Of a stretch of DNA of 64,000 bases, positions 7,777 through 15,634 are shown piece by piece. Every line of letters begins with the position of its first letter. Positions within the stretch are counted from its first letter, which is position 1. The notes beneath the pieces were generated by a model. The model was not told the DNA's origin. It was given only the letters and a program-made list of their open reading frames with translations, and made no database searches. A program made the position numbers and the translations under genes. The stretch is from Paenibacillus rhizovicinus (GTDB lineage Bacteria; Bacillota; Bacilli; Paenibacillales; Paenibacillaceae): assembly GCF_010365285.1 (NCBI RefSeq), contig NZ_CP048286.1, forward strand, positions 62,001-126,000. Direction: 5' to 3'.

Positions 7777-7903
7777 GAGATCAAGTTCTTGTCAATTTCG
7801 ATAATGGGATCAAGTTCTTGTCATTTGATTTTGACAAGAACTTGATCCCATAAATAAAAAAGCCGCGATATACGCGGACACTTAATGAGGTAATGTTCTT
7901 GTC
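7777..7903. repeat. GATCAAGTTCTTGTC repeats and 72-bp palindromic element, copy A
   Basis: Two direct copies of GATCAAGTTCTTGTCA (7779-7794 and 7808-7823) are followed by a unit that starts TGACAAGAACTTGATCCC (7832-7849). The unit continues with AAATAAAAAAGCCGCGATATACGCGG and ends with TGTTCTTGTC at about 7903. Its ends are inverted copies of GACAAGAAC and its centre is a CCGCG/CGCGG hairpin. A near-identical unit lies at 40407-40478 and a partial one at 22996-23052. It resembles a MITE-like mobile repeat. Confidence 0.65.
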
Positions 7904-7956
7904 ACCCGACACATTTTTCGCGATTGTTCCCACAAAATAATCCGGTAACGTAATTT

Positions 7957-7985
7957 AGCCCACACTATACATCAATGTGCGGGCT
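7957..7985 (-). terminator. Terminator of the catalase gene
   Basis: AGCCCACAC and GTGCGGGCT arms (one mismatch) with an 11-nt loop, lying 12 bp past the catalase stop codon in its direction of transcription. Confidence 0.5.
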
Positions 7986-7997
7986 GCTTAGATAAGA

Positions 7998-10088
7998 TTA
8001 CTTTCCCAAATGAGACTGCAATTTCCGATCCCAATGTCGGTGCTGTGCGATCGCTCTAATGAATGACGTGAAGAATGAAGTATCTGCGTTTTTTTCTTCG
8101 GCAATCAGAATGCCATTCGACGACGCCTCTTTCTCCCCCGCAAGATTTATAGCGCCTGCAGCAGTAAGGAGACGCACACCTTCGCCTACAGCCGCAATTG
8201 TCTTATAATGTTGGAACGCTTCACGAACGAATCCAGTTGATGTAACGTCGCTAAGCAGCTCGTCCATACCTTTCGCTCCGCCGGTGACATAGACAGCATC
8301 ATACAACACGGATGCAGCTGATAGCAGTGATTGCTGAGGCTCAATAATCGTACCGTCAGCTCCTTTTACTGGAGCTAGTGTTGTACTCACAATCTCCGCA
8401 GTTACTTTCGATGCTGCCAACTCTTTTAGCAATGCTTGTATCTCTGCTGTGTGATAACCCGCTCCGAGCATCACCGCCACCTTACGTGTAGCAGCTGTCT
8501 TCGCTTTAGTCATCATGCTGAGCGCAGGAGATATGGCTGTCGGCGTAGCAGCGACGCCCTTGGTTGGAGTTACTCCGATGCCTTCGGCTATCCGCTCCGC
8601 AAGATCCTCTGCCACCTGGCTGAATACATCCACCACGCGCTGCCTAATTTCTTTAATCGTCACTTTAGCGAGCTCAAACCGAAATGCGTCCACGATCTGA
8701 CTTTGCTCTATCGAAGACATGCTGTGCCAGAACATCGAAGCTTGGCTGAAATGATCTTCAAAGCTGGTGCTTCTCGCTTTGATCTTCCGCCCTTCCACTT
8801 TTTCCTCGTAATGGCGATAACCGCCTTCACTCGGAGGCACTTGCGCCGGATCATTGTTTGCCAGGCTGTTCTTATGATAGCTCGTCTGCCCCTGGTTGAT
8901 TGTCATCCTATGCATGCCGTCTCGTTGATTGTTATGTACAGGCGCGATCGGACGATTAATCGGAATTTCCGGAAAATTCGGCCCTCCGAGGCGAAGCAGC
9001 TGTGTATCGGTGTAAGAGAATAGCCTCCCTTGTAGCAATGGATCATTCGTGAAATCGATGCCCGGCACAAGATGGCCTACATGAAATGCGACCTGTTCCG
9101 TCTCAGCGAAGAAATTATCGGTATTCCGGTTCAGAGTCATTTTCCCAACGATTCGTACCGGGACAATCTCTTCCGGCCATAGTTTCGTCGCATCCAATAT
9201 ATCGAAGTCGAAGTTGAATTCATCATCTTCTTTCAAGATTTGAACGCCGAGCTCGAATTCAGGATAGTTCCCCTGCTCGATCGCATGCCACAGATCGCGG
9301 CGATTAAAGTCTGGGTCTTTGCCGGCTACCTTCTGAGTCTCATCCCATACCAGCGAGTGTACGCCCAGCTTCGGCTTCCAATGGAACTTAACGAAATGTG
9401 ACTTGCCTTGCTCATTAATGAATCTGAACGTATGGACACCGAAACCCTCCATCATGCGAAAGCTTCGAGGAAGGGCTCGTCCTGACATCACCCACATGAT
9501 CATATGAGCAGATTCAGTGTTCGTAGCTACGAAATCCCAAAATGTATCATGTGCCGATGAAGCTTGCGGAATCTCGTTTGGCGGCTCTGGTTTAACAGCA
9601 TGTATGAAGTCGGGAAACTTAACCGCATCCTGTATAAAGAAAACTGGCATATTGTTGCCGACGAGATCGTAGTTACCTTCTTCAGTATAGAACTTAACTG
9701 CAAAACCGCGTACGTCTCGTACCGTATCGCTTGATCCCCTTGAACCCGCCACTGTGGAAAATCGAACAAACAAAGGAGTCCGTTTCGACGTATCGGTTAA
9801 AAACTTCGCCTTTGTATACTCAGCGAGCGATTCGTACAGCTCAAATTCGCCATGGGCGCCGAAGCCTCTCGCATGAACGACACGTTCAGGGATACGCTCA
9901 TGATCGAAATGCGTCATTTTCTCCCGAAAGTGAAAATCCTCCATTAGAGTCGGCCCGCGCGGACCAACTTTAAGGGAGTGTTCGTCATCCTCGACCCGCA
10001 ATCCCTGATTCGTCGTTAGTGCCTCGCCTTTATCTGTAACACGATAGTCAGCCAACTGCTGTTGCTTCATATTTTCCTTATCATTCAT
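7998..10088 (-). CDS. katE: Large-subunit (clade 2) catalase, HPII/KatE type
   Basis: A 696-residue heme catalase that splits hydrogen peroxide. The start follows GGAGGGGCTATCT. The catalytic histidine lies in [12 protein letters not shown] (about 70), the conserved asparagine in [15 protein letters not shown] (about 150), and the proximal heme tyrosine in [17 protein letters not shown] (about 360). Residues beyond about 520 form the flavodoxin/DJ-1-like domain ([30 protein letters not shown]) that marks the large catalases. The length fits the family (680-750). It is transcribed alone. No PerR or SigmaB site was recognised with confidence. In Bacillus, large catalases serve general stress or spores. 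Confidence 0.95.
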   Translation of the reverse strand: MNDKENMKQQQLADYRVTDKGEALTTNQGLRVEDDEHSLKVGPRGPTLMEDFHFREKMTHFDHERIPERVVHARGFGAHGEFELYESLAEYTKAKFLTDTSKRTPLFVRFSTVAGSRGSSDTVRDVRGFAVKFYTEEGNYDLVGNNMPVFFIQDAVKFPDFIHAVKPEPPNEIPQASSAHDTFWDFVATNTESAHMIMWVMSGRALPRSFRMMEGFGVHTFRFINEQGKSHFVKFHWKPKLGVHSLVWDETQKVAGKDPDFNRRDLWHAIEQGNYPEFELGVQILKEDDEFNFDFDILDATKLWPEEIVPVRIVGKMTLNRNTDNFFAETEQVAFHVGHLVPGIDFTNDPLLQGRLFSYTDTQLLRLGGPNFPEIPINRPIAPVHNNQRDGMHRMTINQGQTSYHKNSLANNDPAQVPPSEGGYRHYEEKVEGRKIKARSTSFEDHFSQASMFWHSMSSIEQSQIVDAFRFELAKVTIKEIRQRVVDVFSQVAEDLAERIAEGIGVTPTKGVAATPTAISPALSMMTKAKTAATRKVAVMLGAGYHTAEIQALLKELAASKVTAEIVSTTLAPVKGADGTIIEPQQSLLSAASVLYDAVYVTGGAKGMDELLSDVTSTGFVREAFQHYKTIAAVGEGVRLLTAAGAINLAGEKEASSNGILIAEEKNADTSFFTSFIRAIAQHRHWDRKLQSHLGK

Positions 10089-10267
10089 AGATAGCCCCTC
10101 CGTTTCAAGATTAAGTGTATTATTCCTCAGCGCTATTCTAATTTATCCTTTTTAGGTAATGTATATAATGACTCGCAAGCATTTACCTCATTACAAGCTC
10201 CGGCACATTATCGGTCGAATTCTTGGTCCAATACACAGGTGTGATGATTACATTCCTGATCTAATAA

Positions 10268-10312
10268 CGAAACAAACCCATATGGTACAGAAGACCATGT
10301 GGGTTTGTTTCG
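10268..10312 (-). terminator. Strong hairpin terminator after the DUF302 gene
   Basis: 19-nt arms CGAAACAAACCCATATGGT and ACCATGTGGGTTTGTTTCG (one mismatch) with a 7-nt loop, 15 bp past the stop of the DUF302 gene. T-rich sequence follows on both strands, so it may work both ways. Confidence 0.75.
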
Positions 10313-10326
10313 TTTTAATAGTCAGT

Positions 10327-10710
10327 TCATTTACTTTTATCTATGCAAGTTGTTAATCGCTTCTCAATATCGGATGCCATACGCACCAAGATTTCATTTT
10401 CAACAAGTTCAATTAACGCTGATGGCTTCGGCATACCAATTTTAGTCACACCATGCTCAATATATACGACTAGCTTACATGGGAGAAAATATCCAACGAG
10501 TGCGTTCTCAGACAAAACTCGTTTGGCTTCCTCCGGATTACATACTTCCAGAATATGATAAGGCATGTCAAAATCGACGCCCTTCTCCTGAAGCTTCTCC
10601 TTCAAATCCAACTCCCAGAGCACGCCGAACTTCTCAGCCTTCAGGTTTTCCTTGAGCACTTCAATTACTTGCTCAGGTGTTTTGCTCGTTTCCACCGTGT
10701 AATGGAACAT
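10327..10710 (-). CDS. DUF302 family protein
   Basis: A 127-residue protein with the DUF302 pattern: FHYTVETSKTPEQVIEVLKENL at the start, FGVLWELDLKEKLQEKG at about 35-50, YHILEVCNPEEAKRVL and then VGYFLPCKLVVYIEHGVTKIGMPKP. The family is a small alpha/beta fold of unknown function, often found beside redox or metal genes. GGAGCG lies 9 nt upstream of the ATG. It is followed by a strong terminator, so it is monocistronic. Confidence 0.85.
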   Translation of the reverse strand: MFHYTVETSKTPEQVIEVLKENLKAEKFGVLWELDLKEKLQEKGVDFDMPYHILEVCNPEEAKRVLSENALVGYFLPCKLVVYIEHGVTKIGMPKPSALIELVENEILVRMASDIEKRLTTCIDKSK

Positions 10711-10750
10711 TAATGAATCGCTCCCATCGTTACGTTGCTTCGTTCCACCC

Positions 10751-10933
10751 TTGGTTACTATAGTTCCAGCGGTTTATTTAGTCCATCCGCATAGAAATCT
10801 ATATAGCCGGTTTGCGGGGACTAACCTTCCGCCATTATGGAAATTAGTCATGCTTTTATTTTTGGCTGCAACCCTCCCAATTATCCCCGTTGTCTTTTAT
10901 CGATTAAGAACAAAAAAAATGCCGAATGAATGA
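10751..10933 (+). CDS. Possible small membrane peptide or gene remnant
   Basis: A TTG-initiated 60-residue frame with one hydrophobic segment (LWKLVMLLFLAATLPIIPVVFY) and a basic tail. No clear ribosome binding site precedes it. It ends just before a bidirectional terminator. It may be the C-terminal scrap of a membrane protein or a chance frame; weak support. Confidence 0.25.
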   Translation: MVTIVPAVYLVHPHRNLYSRFAGTNLPPLWKLVMLLFLAATLPIIPVVFYRLRTKKMPNE

Positions 10934-10952
10934 TTTCATTCATGCCGGCATT
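10917..10952. terminator. Bidirectional terminator between DUF302 region and VIT transporter gene
   Basis: AAATGCCG...GCCGGCATTT outer arms with an inner AATGAATGA/TTTCATTCAT pairing, flanked by A and T runs. It lies 17 bp past the stop of the VIT transporter gene on the minus strand. Confidence 0.65.
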
Positions 10953-10968
10953 TAATATTGAATTTTAT

Positions 10969-11673
10969 TCACGAAATAATCTTGGCAACCAAAAAGGCGA
11001 TTCCCGCTGCTACTCCTCCGACTAGTGAAGTTTGAATGGCGCTTTTGAGTGGTTTTGAACCCGTAAATTTTCCTTTGACATAACCAAAAATAAACAAAGC
11101 CATTAAGGTTGCGACAACGGAGACTAATAAAGCTGAAAAAGCACGATGGATGAGCATATATGGAATTAACGGAATAATTCCACCCACGATGTAAGATACA
11201 CCGATCGTCAAGGAACTGTTCCTAGCTCTCTTTGGCTCGGGCTTCTCAAGTCCAAGCTCGTGTTTCATCATGAAGGTAACCCAAAGATTCGGATCAGCGC
11301 TTATCTCTCTTACCGCTTGTTCAACATTTTGCTCCTGCAGCCCCCAGCCCCGTAGAACCTCGGCCACCTCTTCCCTTTCACGTTCCGGCACTTCAATGAT
11401 TTCTCGCTTTTCTCTCTCCAATTCGTTCATGTAATGCTCTCGGTCCGTTCTCGCAGCCAAATACCCTCCAAGTCCCATGGCAATCGAACCTGCCGCGATC
11501 TCGGCAAGACCGGCGATCACGACGATATTAGTACCAGAAACAGAACCGGAGAGTCCGGCGGCAAGAGCGAACGGAACCGTTAGCCCATCTGACATTCCAA
11601 TCACGATGTCTCGAATGGCATCCGATGCGGTGAAATGATGTTCACGATGCGTAGCATTTTCCAAATGGTTCAA
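10969..11673 (-). CDS. VIT1/CCC1-family iron/manganese transporter
   Basis: A 234-residue membrane protein with a TTG start at 11673 after TAAGGAGAG. It has five predicted membrane segments. IRDIVIGMSDGLTVPFALAAGLSG is the hallmark first segment, and GSIAMGLGGYLAARTDREHY leads into a cytoplasmic metal-binding helical domain rich in Glu (EREKREIIEVPEREREE). VGGIIPLIPYML precedes the last segments. VIT/CCC1 proteins move Fe(II) or Mn(II) out of the cytoplasm, in exchange for protons. It lies just downstream of the flavin electron-transfer operon on the same strand, which may suggest an iron-reduction theme, but 80 bp separate them. Confidence 0.88.
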   Translation of the reverse strand: MNHLENATHREHHFTASDAIRDIVIGMSDGLTVPFALAAGLSGSVSGTNIVVIAGLAEIAAGSIAMGLGGYLAARTDREHYMNELEREKREIIEVPEREREEVAEVLRGWGLQEQNVEQAVREISADPNLWVTFMMKHELGLEKPEPKRARNSSLTIGVSYIVGGIIPLIPYMLIHRAFSALLVSVVATLMALFIFGYVKGKFTGSKPLKSAIQTSLVGGVAAGIAFLVAKIIS

Positions 11674-11756
11674 ATCGATTCTCTCCTTACTTTAGCGCGC
11701 CGGTTTCCAAGTCTAAATAAGTTTACATCAATATTATGCTGCATAATCTTCGGTTT

Positions 11757-12416
11757 TTATCGTTCCTGCACGGTCTGATTTACACGATTCGCCGATCTGT
11801 CCAGCAGATAAACGAGACCGCCCACTGCGAGGGTTGCCGCTGTGGCAAGGAAAGCTGAGCCTCCGGCATGCAGCCAGAGCACCGGAACCCAAAGTACGCC
11901 GAGTATTCGGTGCACAGTTCGCATCCATTTGTTCCGGATCTTATTGATGAAATAACCGTAACCAGCCAAACCGAGTAAGATTGCAAATCCCGCAAGACCC
12001 GAAAGGATATGCTCATCATTGATTTTGGTAAAGATGAAATAGATCCCATGGGCCGCAACCAGAATAAACGTTCCCCAGCCAAGCAGCTTATGGAGCGAAT
12101 AAAAGAGCTTCCCAGCCTGCCTTACAAGCATCGACGGCGACTTCCGTTTTTTCTTAAACCAAAACCAGGAGAAGCTCGCTGCTCCGACGAATAAAGCGAT
12201 CGTGCCGAAAGTCGAAAAATAACCTTCTAATGCACCTCCTTCTCCTCTTACCGGCTGCTGTCCCCCACCTGGAGGCATTCCACCTTTACCGCCTTGTGGA
12301 AATCGTGAGTGTAACCCTCCCCTAGAAGGAGCATAAACGTAATAGCAGACGACAAGAATTACTGCTGCGACGAGGGCGATGGCCGCAGGAATCCATACTT
12401 TTTTACTTTTACTCAT
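11757..12416 (-). CDS. Ferric-reductase-like transmembrane heme protein
   Basis: About 219 residues from the ATG at 12416, preceded by GAGGTG. It has an N-terminal membrane anchor, then a Gly/Pro-rich external linker, then about four membrane segments. Histidines suited to b-type heme ligation sit in LFYSLHKLLGW, LVAAHGIYFIF, MRTVHRILGV and VLWLHAGG. This is the ferric-reductase/DUF4405-like fold that moves electrons across the membrane. It is the last gene of the FMN-bind/ApbE/RnfD-like operon (14-bp gap), so it probably accepts or supplies electrons to the flavoprotein. No cytoplasmic FAD/NAD domain is attached. Confidence 0.75.
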   Translation of the reverse strand: MSKSKKVWIPAAIALVAAVILVVCYYVYAPSRGGLHSRFPQGGKGGMPPGGGQQPVRGEGGALEGYFSTFGTIALFVGAASFSWFWFKKKRKSPSMLVRQAGKLFYSLHKLLGWGTFILVAAHGIYFIFTKINDEHILSGLAGFAILLGLAGYGYFINKIRNKWMRTVHRILGVLWVPVLWLHAGGSAFLATAATLAVGGLVYLLDRSANRVNQTVQER

Positions 12417-12430
12417 GGCAGTCACCTCTG

Positions 12431-13267
12431 TTAAGTGGATATAGGTTTCGAATTCTGTTTTGATGTTGGTTTCGAGGACGACTTAGGCCGGTTCGCGGTT
12501 AAACGCTGCATCAGCAAATGAAAGACATTTCCGGCTAAAAGCCCGATAAAGAGATACATTAAGCCGCCATAAAGCCCATATATGACTGATCCCGTAATAG
12601 CAGCTATTACTCCGAACACGACTTGATCCCTGAGCTTGGCGGGTGACGTAGGAGGATCAGTCAGCATGAAGCAACCGAAGAATAAAGTCGCATTGATGAA
12701 TGGCGGTCGGAGTGCATCGAATGCATCTCCTTTATGAAAATAAGCCATTGCCAGCAGCATCGCAAATGTGGTCATGAAGAATACGAATACTTGAGGATAC
12801 TTATTCACGCGACTCGTTACTATATATCCTCCGATCAGCAGCAGCGGGATATACCAGCCGGGAAGGTCCCCGAAGGCGCCCCACCAGCTCTGTTCGGTAT
12901 GAAAGAATGGGATAGACAAGAACAGTCCGAATGCTGCTGGATTAAATATAGCTCTTTTCTTATATACAAGAAGATGTTTCGAAATAATCGAAAGGCCTGC
13001 CGTGCTTGCAATGATAGGCCAAGCGGTATTCAAGCTTAATATCATAGCGACAATTAGCCCTGTAATTGCAGCCCCGTCCGGCATAATGCGTTTCCGCTTC
13101 TTGACGCGTGCGAATATGACGTCGACGACTACTGCTGTTCCAGCTGCAATTCCTCCATTTTCAATGCCGATTAGGCTGTGCGTCGCCCAAGAAGCGATCG
13201 AGAGATTGACCACGATGGCGATAAGTACATAAGCTTTAGGCGATTTGATCCATTGGGTCGTTTTCAT
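12431..13267 (-). CDS. RnfD/NqrB-like membrane protein
   Basis: A 278-residue polytopic protein following GGAGGAATTTAGA. About nine hydrophobic segments are seen. Family marks are KRIMPDGAAITGLIVAMILSLNTAWP near residue 60, HLLVYKKRAIFNPAAFGL, FINATLFFGCFMLTDPPTSPAKLRDQ, and YGGLMYLFIGLLAGNVFHLL at the end. The SPAKL region is where NqrB and RnfD carry covalent FMN on a threonine; DPPTSP here holds a candidate threonine. These subunits carry electrons between the two membrane faces. It lies 1 bp from the apbE stop, so it is tightly coupled with the flavin transferase. Confidence 0.85.
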   Translation of the reverse strand: MKTTQWIKSPKAYVLIAIVVNLSIASWATHSLIGIENGGIAAGTAVVVDVIFARVKKRKRIMPDGAAITGLIVAMILSLNTAWPIIASTAGLSIISKHLLVYKKRAIFNPAAFGLFLSIPFFHTEQSWWGAFGDLPGWYIPLLLIGGYIVTSRVNKYPQVFVFFMTTFAMLLAMAYFHKGDAFDALRPPFINATLFFGCFMLTDPPTSPAKLRDQVVFGVIAAITGSVIYGLYGGLMYLFIGLLAGNVFHLLMQRLTANRPKSSSKPTSKQNSKPIST

Positions 13268-13268
13268 T

Positions 13269-14156
13269 CTAAATTCCTCCGATCCTCTTGATGCGTAAGT
13301 CCGACGTCAGGATCAAGCCTTGCAAGCCTGCATCCGCAATCAGGGCGACCCCTTCTTCTCCACCGATCGCAAACGCTGCAGTAGAAAATGCATCCGCCAT
13401 CATAGCGTAAGGAGCAATTACGCTGCAGCTAATCCATTCGTTCGGCGACTGTTCTGTATCGGGGCGAACGATATGATGATCACCTGCTTCTACTTCGCTT
13501 CTTCTCTCATAGCTTCCTGAGGTACATACTGCAGCATCGGTAATGGAGAGCAACTCCAGGATGCCGTTTGCCATCGCCGGATTACGGATGCCGATTGTCC
13601 ACTTGTCATCTTGTTCGTTCGTACCACCTGCATACAAATCGCCTCCTGCGTTTACCACGAATCCAGCACAGCCGCTGAGCTCTCTGGCTGCCAAGTCGAT
13701 GGCGAACCCTTTGGCAGTGGCGCCTAAATCCAGAATAAGCGGCTTGTACAAGCACAAGGTGCGATTCGTTTCGTTTAACTCGATGTCCCGATAAGTGGCA
13801 GAGCTGTCGACAATGCTGTTCGTCCTTTCCCCTGTCAAATAATGGCGGTTAAACCCTTTCGCCTCCAATAGCCGACCAATGGTGGGATCGAATAAACCGT
13901 CCGTCCATTCGGCCATTTCTAGTGCGAATCTGAGCGGCTCGAACAAAAAAGGGCTCACTGTCGTCACTTCGCCGATCCTGCGGCATGCTTGCATCAACTC
14001 ACTCTCTGGACTGAATCGGCTGCACGCCTGTTCGACTAGCCGAAAAGCATCGAATGCCTTGCTGGTGCAAGTATCGAGTTCTTCTTCGGACATCGTATTG
14101 CCACGTCGAGCTTCGATTTTTACAATCGTGTCCATGAATAATTTGGCTTTCTTCAT
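13269..14156 (-). CDS. apbE: ApbE-family FAD:protein FMN transferase
   Basis: A 295-residue enzyme that attaches FMN from FAD to a Thr/Ser of target proteins, usually outside the membrane. Family motifs: MDTIVKIEARRG at the start, LILDLGATAKGFAIDLA near residue 140 (FAD binding), FVVNAGGDLYAGG near 165, and AICTSGSYERR-like AVCTSGSYERR near 215. MMADAFSTAAFAIGGEEG holds the metal-binding aspartate. No signal peptide is seen, so it may act in the cytoplasm. It sits 10 bp after the FMN-binding-domain gene, its likely substrate. Confidence 0.93.
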   Translation of the reverse strand: MKKAKLFMDTIVKIEARRGNTMSEEELDTCTSKAFDAFRLVEQACSRFSPESELMQACRRIGEVTTVSPFLFEPLRFALEMAEWTDGLFDPTIGRLLEAKGFNRHYLTGERTNSIVDSSATYRDIELNETNRTLCLYKPLILDLGATAKGFAIDLAARELSGCAGFVVNAGGDLYAGGTNEQDDKWTIGIRNPAMANGILELLSITDAAVCTSGSYERRSEVEAGDHHIVRPDTEQSPNEWISCSVIAPYAMMADAFSTAAFAIGGEEGVALIADAGLQGLILTSDLRIKRIGGI

Positions 14157-14166
14157 CGGTGCTGCC

Positions 14167-14649
14167 TCATGCTCGAAGCGCCTGATTCAGAGCATCCTGC
14201 ACGGCATCCGAGAATGCACGAGTACTATAGGTCGCGCCGGAAACGTTTTCTACGTTTGCGTTTTGAATGTTCAATACCTCGTCCGGCATCCCCACAACAT
14301 CGTCGATCGAATAGTGCATGGCGAAATCACTGATCTCGACATCCGTGATGCGGTCACTCTTGATCGCGACCGTCACCTGAATCATGCCGCGACGATTGCT
14401 TCCCATTCCCGTATAGGTTCCGTCGTTATACTTGGAGGATACCTGGCTGTTGGAATCTGACACTTGCGCTGTTGCGGATTCCGAAGTACGGCTTGTTTCC
14501 GAAGTACTGCCTGAAACGTGTGGACTGCTAAATGCCGTGTTCGCCAGCATGTTAGGGTTATCGATCTCCGTCGTCCAATATCCAGCGGCATATACAGCAG
14601 CAATCGCTGTTGAACATAGCACCACCCACTTTTTGTTCATTTTCGCCAT
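14167..14649 (-). CDS. Membrane-anchored FMN-binding domain protein (flavinylation substrate)
   Basis: About 160 residues from the ATG at 14649 after GGAGGCC. One N-terminal membrane segment (WVVLCSTAIAAVYAAGYW) is followed by a Ser/Thr-rich linker. The FMN_bind domain starts at YNDGTYTGMGSNRRG and ends with VSGATYSTRAFSDAV; the threonine in SGATYST is the expected covalent FMN site used by ApbE. This would be the extracytoplasmic flavin shuttle of the operon. First gene of the four-gene unit; the promoter should lie in 14650-14790, opposite the broken response-regulator gene. Confidence 0.88.
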   Translation of the reverse strand: MAKMNKKWVVLCSTAIAAVYAAGYWTTEIDNPNMLANTAFSSPHVSGSTSETSRTSESATAQVSDSNSQVSSKYNDGTYTGMGSNRRGMIQVTVAIKSDRITDVEISDFAMHYSIDDVVGMPDEVLNIQNANVENVSGATYSTRAFSDAVQDALNQALRA

Positions 14650-14792
14650 TATAAGGCCTCCGTTCTTGGACAAGGTTCACTAACTTCACATTGATGAGTG
14701 TAAGACTTATTATAAAATTGCAAGCTTAAAATAATTTTAAAAAACAGTCGTACCAGTTAAACGGATATCCATAAAAAGGGGGCTGAGTTCAA

Positions 14793-14930
14793 ATGAGGGT
14801 TCTCGCTGTGGAAGATGATCCATCCCTGCTGGGCATCATTCGGGGCGTATTCGAAAGTGAATCGGTTCAGACTGATACAGCGTAAACGGGCGACGACGGC
14901 TATTTCATGGCACAACAGGCCTTCTTTTGA
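14793..14930 (+). pseudogene. Remnant of a response regulator (receiver domain start)
   Basis: An ATG after AAAAGGGGG opens MRVLAVEDDPSLLGIIRGVFE, the classic first helix of a receiver domain with its acidic pair. After VQTDTA an in-frame TAA interrupts; the frame resumes with GDDGYFMAQQA and then stops. Phosphorylation aspartate, output domain and partner kinase are missing. It faces the flavin electron-transfer operon and may once have regulated it. Confidence 0.65.
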
Positions 14931-15080
14931 GTAATTCAAAGTGAAATCAATTAATTCTCTGCTTCGGGAACGATCGAAAAGAACTTTAAAAAGTGAGTAG
15001 AATTGGACCAGAGGACACTAGTCTTACCCATATGTCACAGTATTTACTATAAAATGCTGCCTAATCAATAGCTTTACATA

Positions 15081-15125
15081 AGACAAAAAGGACAGCTGTA
15101 TGCTGCCCTTAAATTACTGTAATAA
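15081..15125. repeat. AAAAAGGACAGC...GCTGCCCTTAAATTAC repeat, copy 1
   Basis: A 45-bp hairpin-like unit, nearly identical to 22638-22682. It lies about 90 bp past the stop of the EAL-PAS gene in its direction of transcription and may terminate it. The rest of 14931-15214 shows no gene. Confidence 0.5.
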
Positions 15126-15206
15126 AGTTTGTGTCACGACCATTCATATTCTTAATCGATTTCGGGATTAGTGTCATTCCACCAGATCGAGGTTTTTCTA
15201 AACTGA

Positions 15207-15634
15207 TTCTAAACTCATGTGCAACCCGCAACCCCTGTGGCCAGACCTACTATCGAAAGCTTTTCAGTCCATAGAAGGAGTTCTTTTTTTCGTTCCGAAA
15301 TATCACGAGACCCGTACACGCATTTCACTACTTTACGATTTTCATCAAATATAGGAGTGCCCCTGGTCTCGATATATACCCAGCTGCCATCTGCTTTTTT
15401 ACACCTCCACTCAAAATCGAACGTTGATTCTAAAGTAACCATGTCATCGAATTGCCTCTTAACGTGTGCAAGATCGTCAGGATGAACGAAATAAAAAGCA
15501 GAATTTCCTTCAAATTCACTGGACGGAAACCCCAAGACCAATTCATGGGAAGGCGAGGCGTATAGAACTATACCTTCCATATCCACGACACCGACTAAAT
15601 CCTGGGTATTTTCGGCAATAAAACGATACTTTTC
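15207..15634. repeat. Duplicated PAS/kinase segment, copy 1
   Basis: About 0.4 kb nearly identical to 21933-22362 and in the same orientation. Both encode a PAS domain with its ISERKK linker and the start of a HisKA domain. Here a 7-bp tandem duplication (GGGTTGC) shifts the frame just before the H-box; in copy 2 the frame continues into the kinase. Confidence 0.85.
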
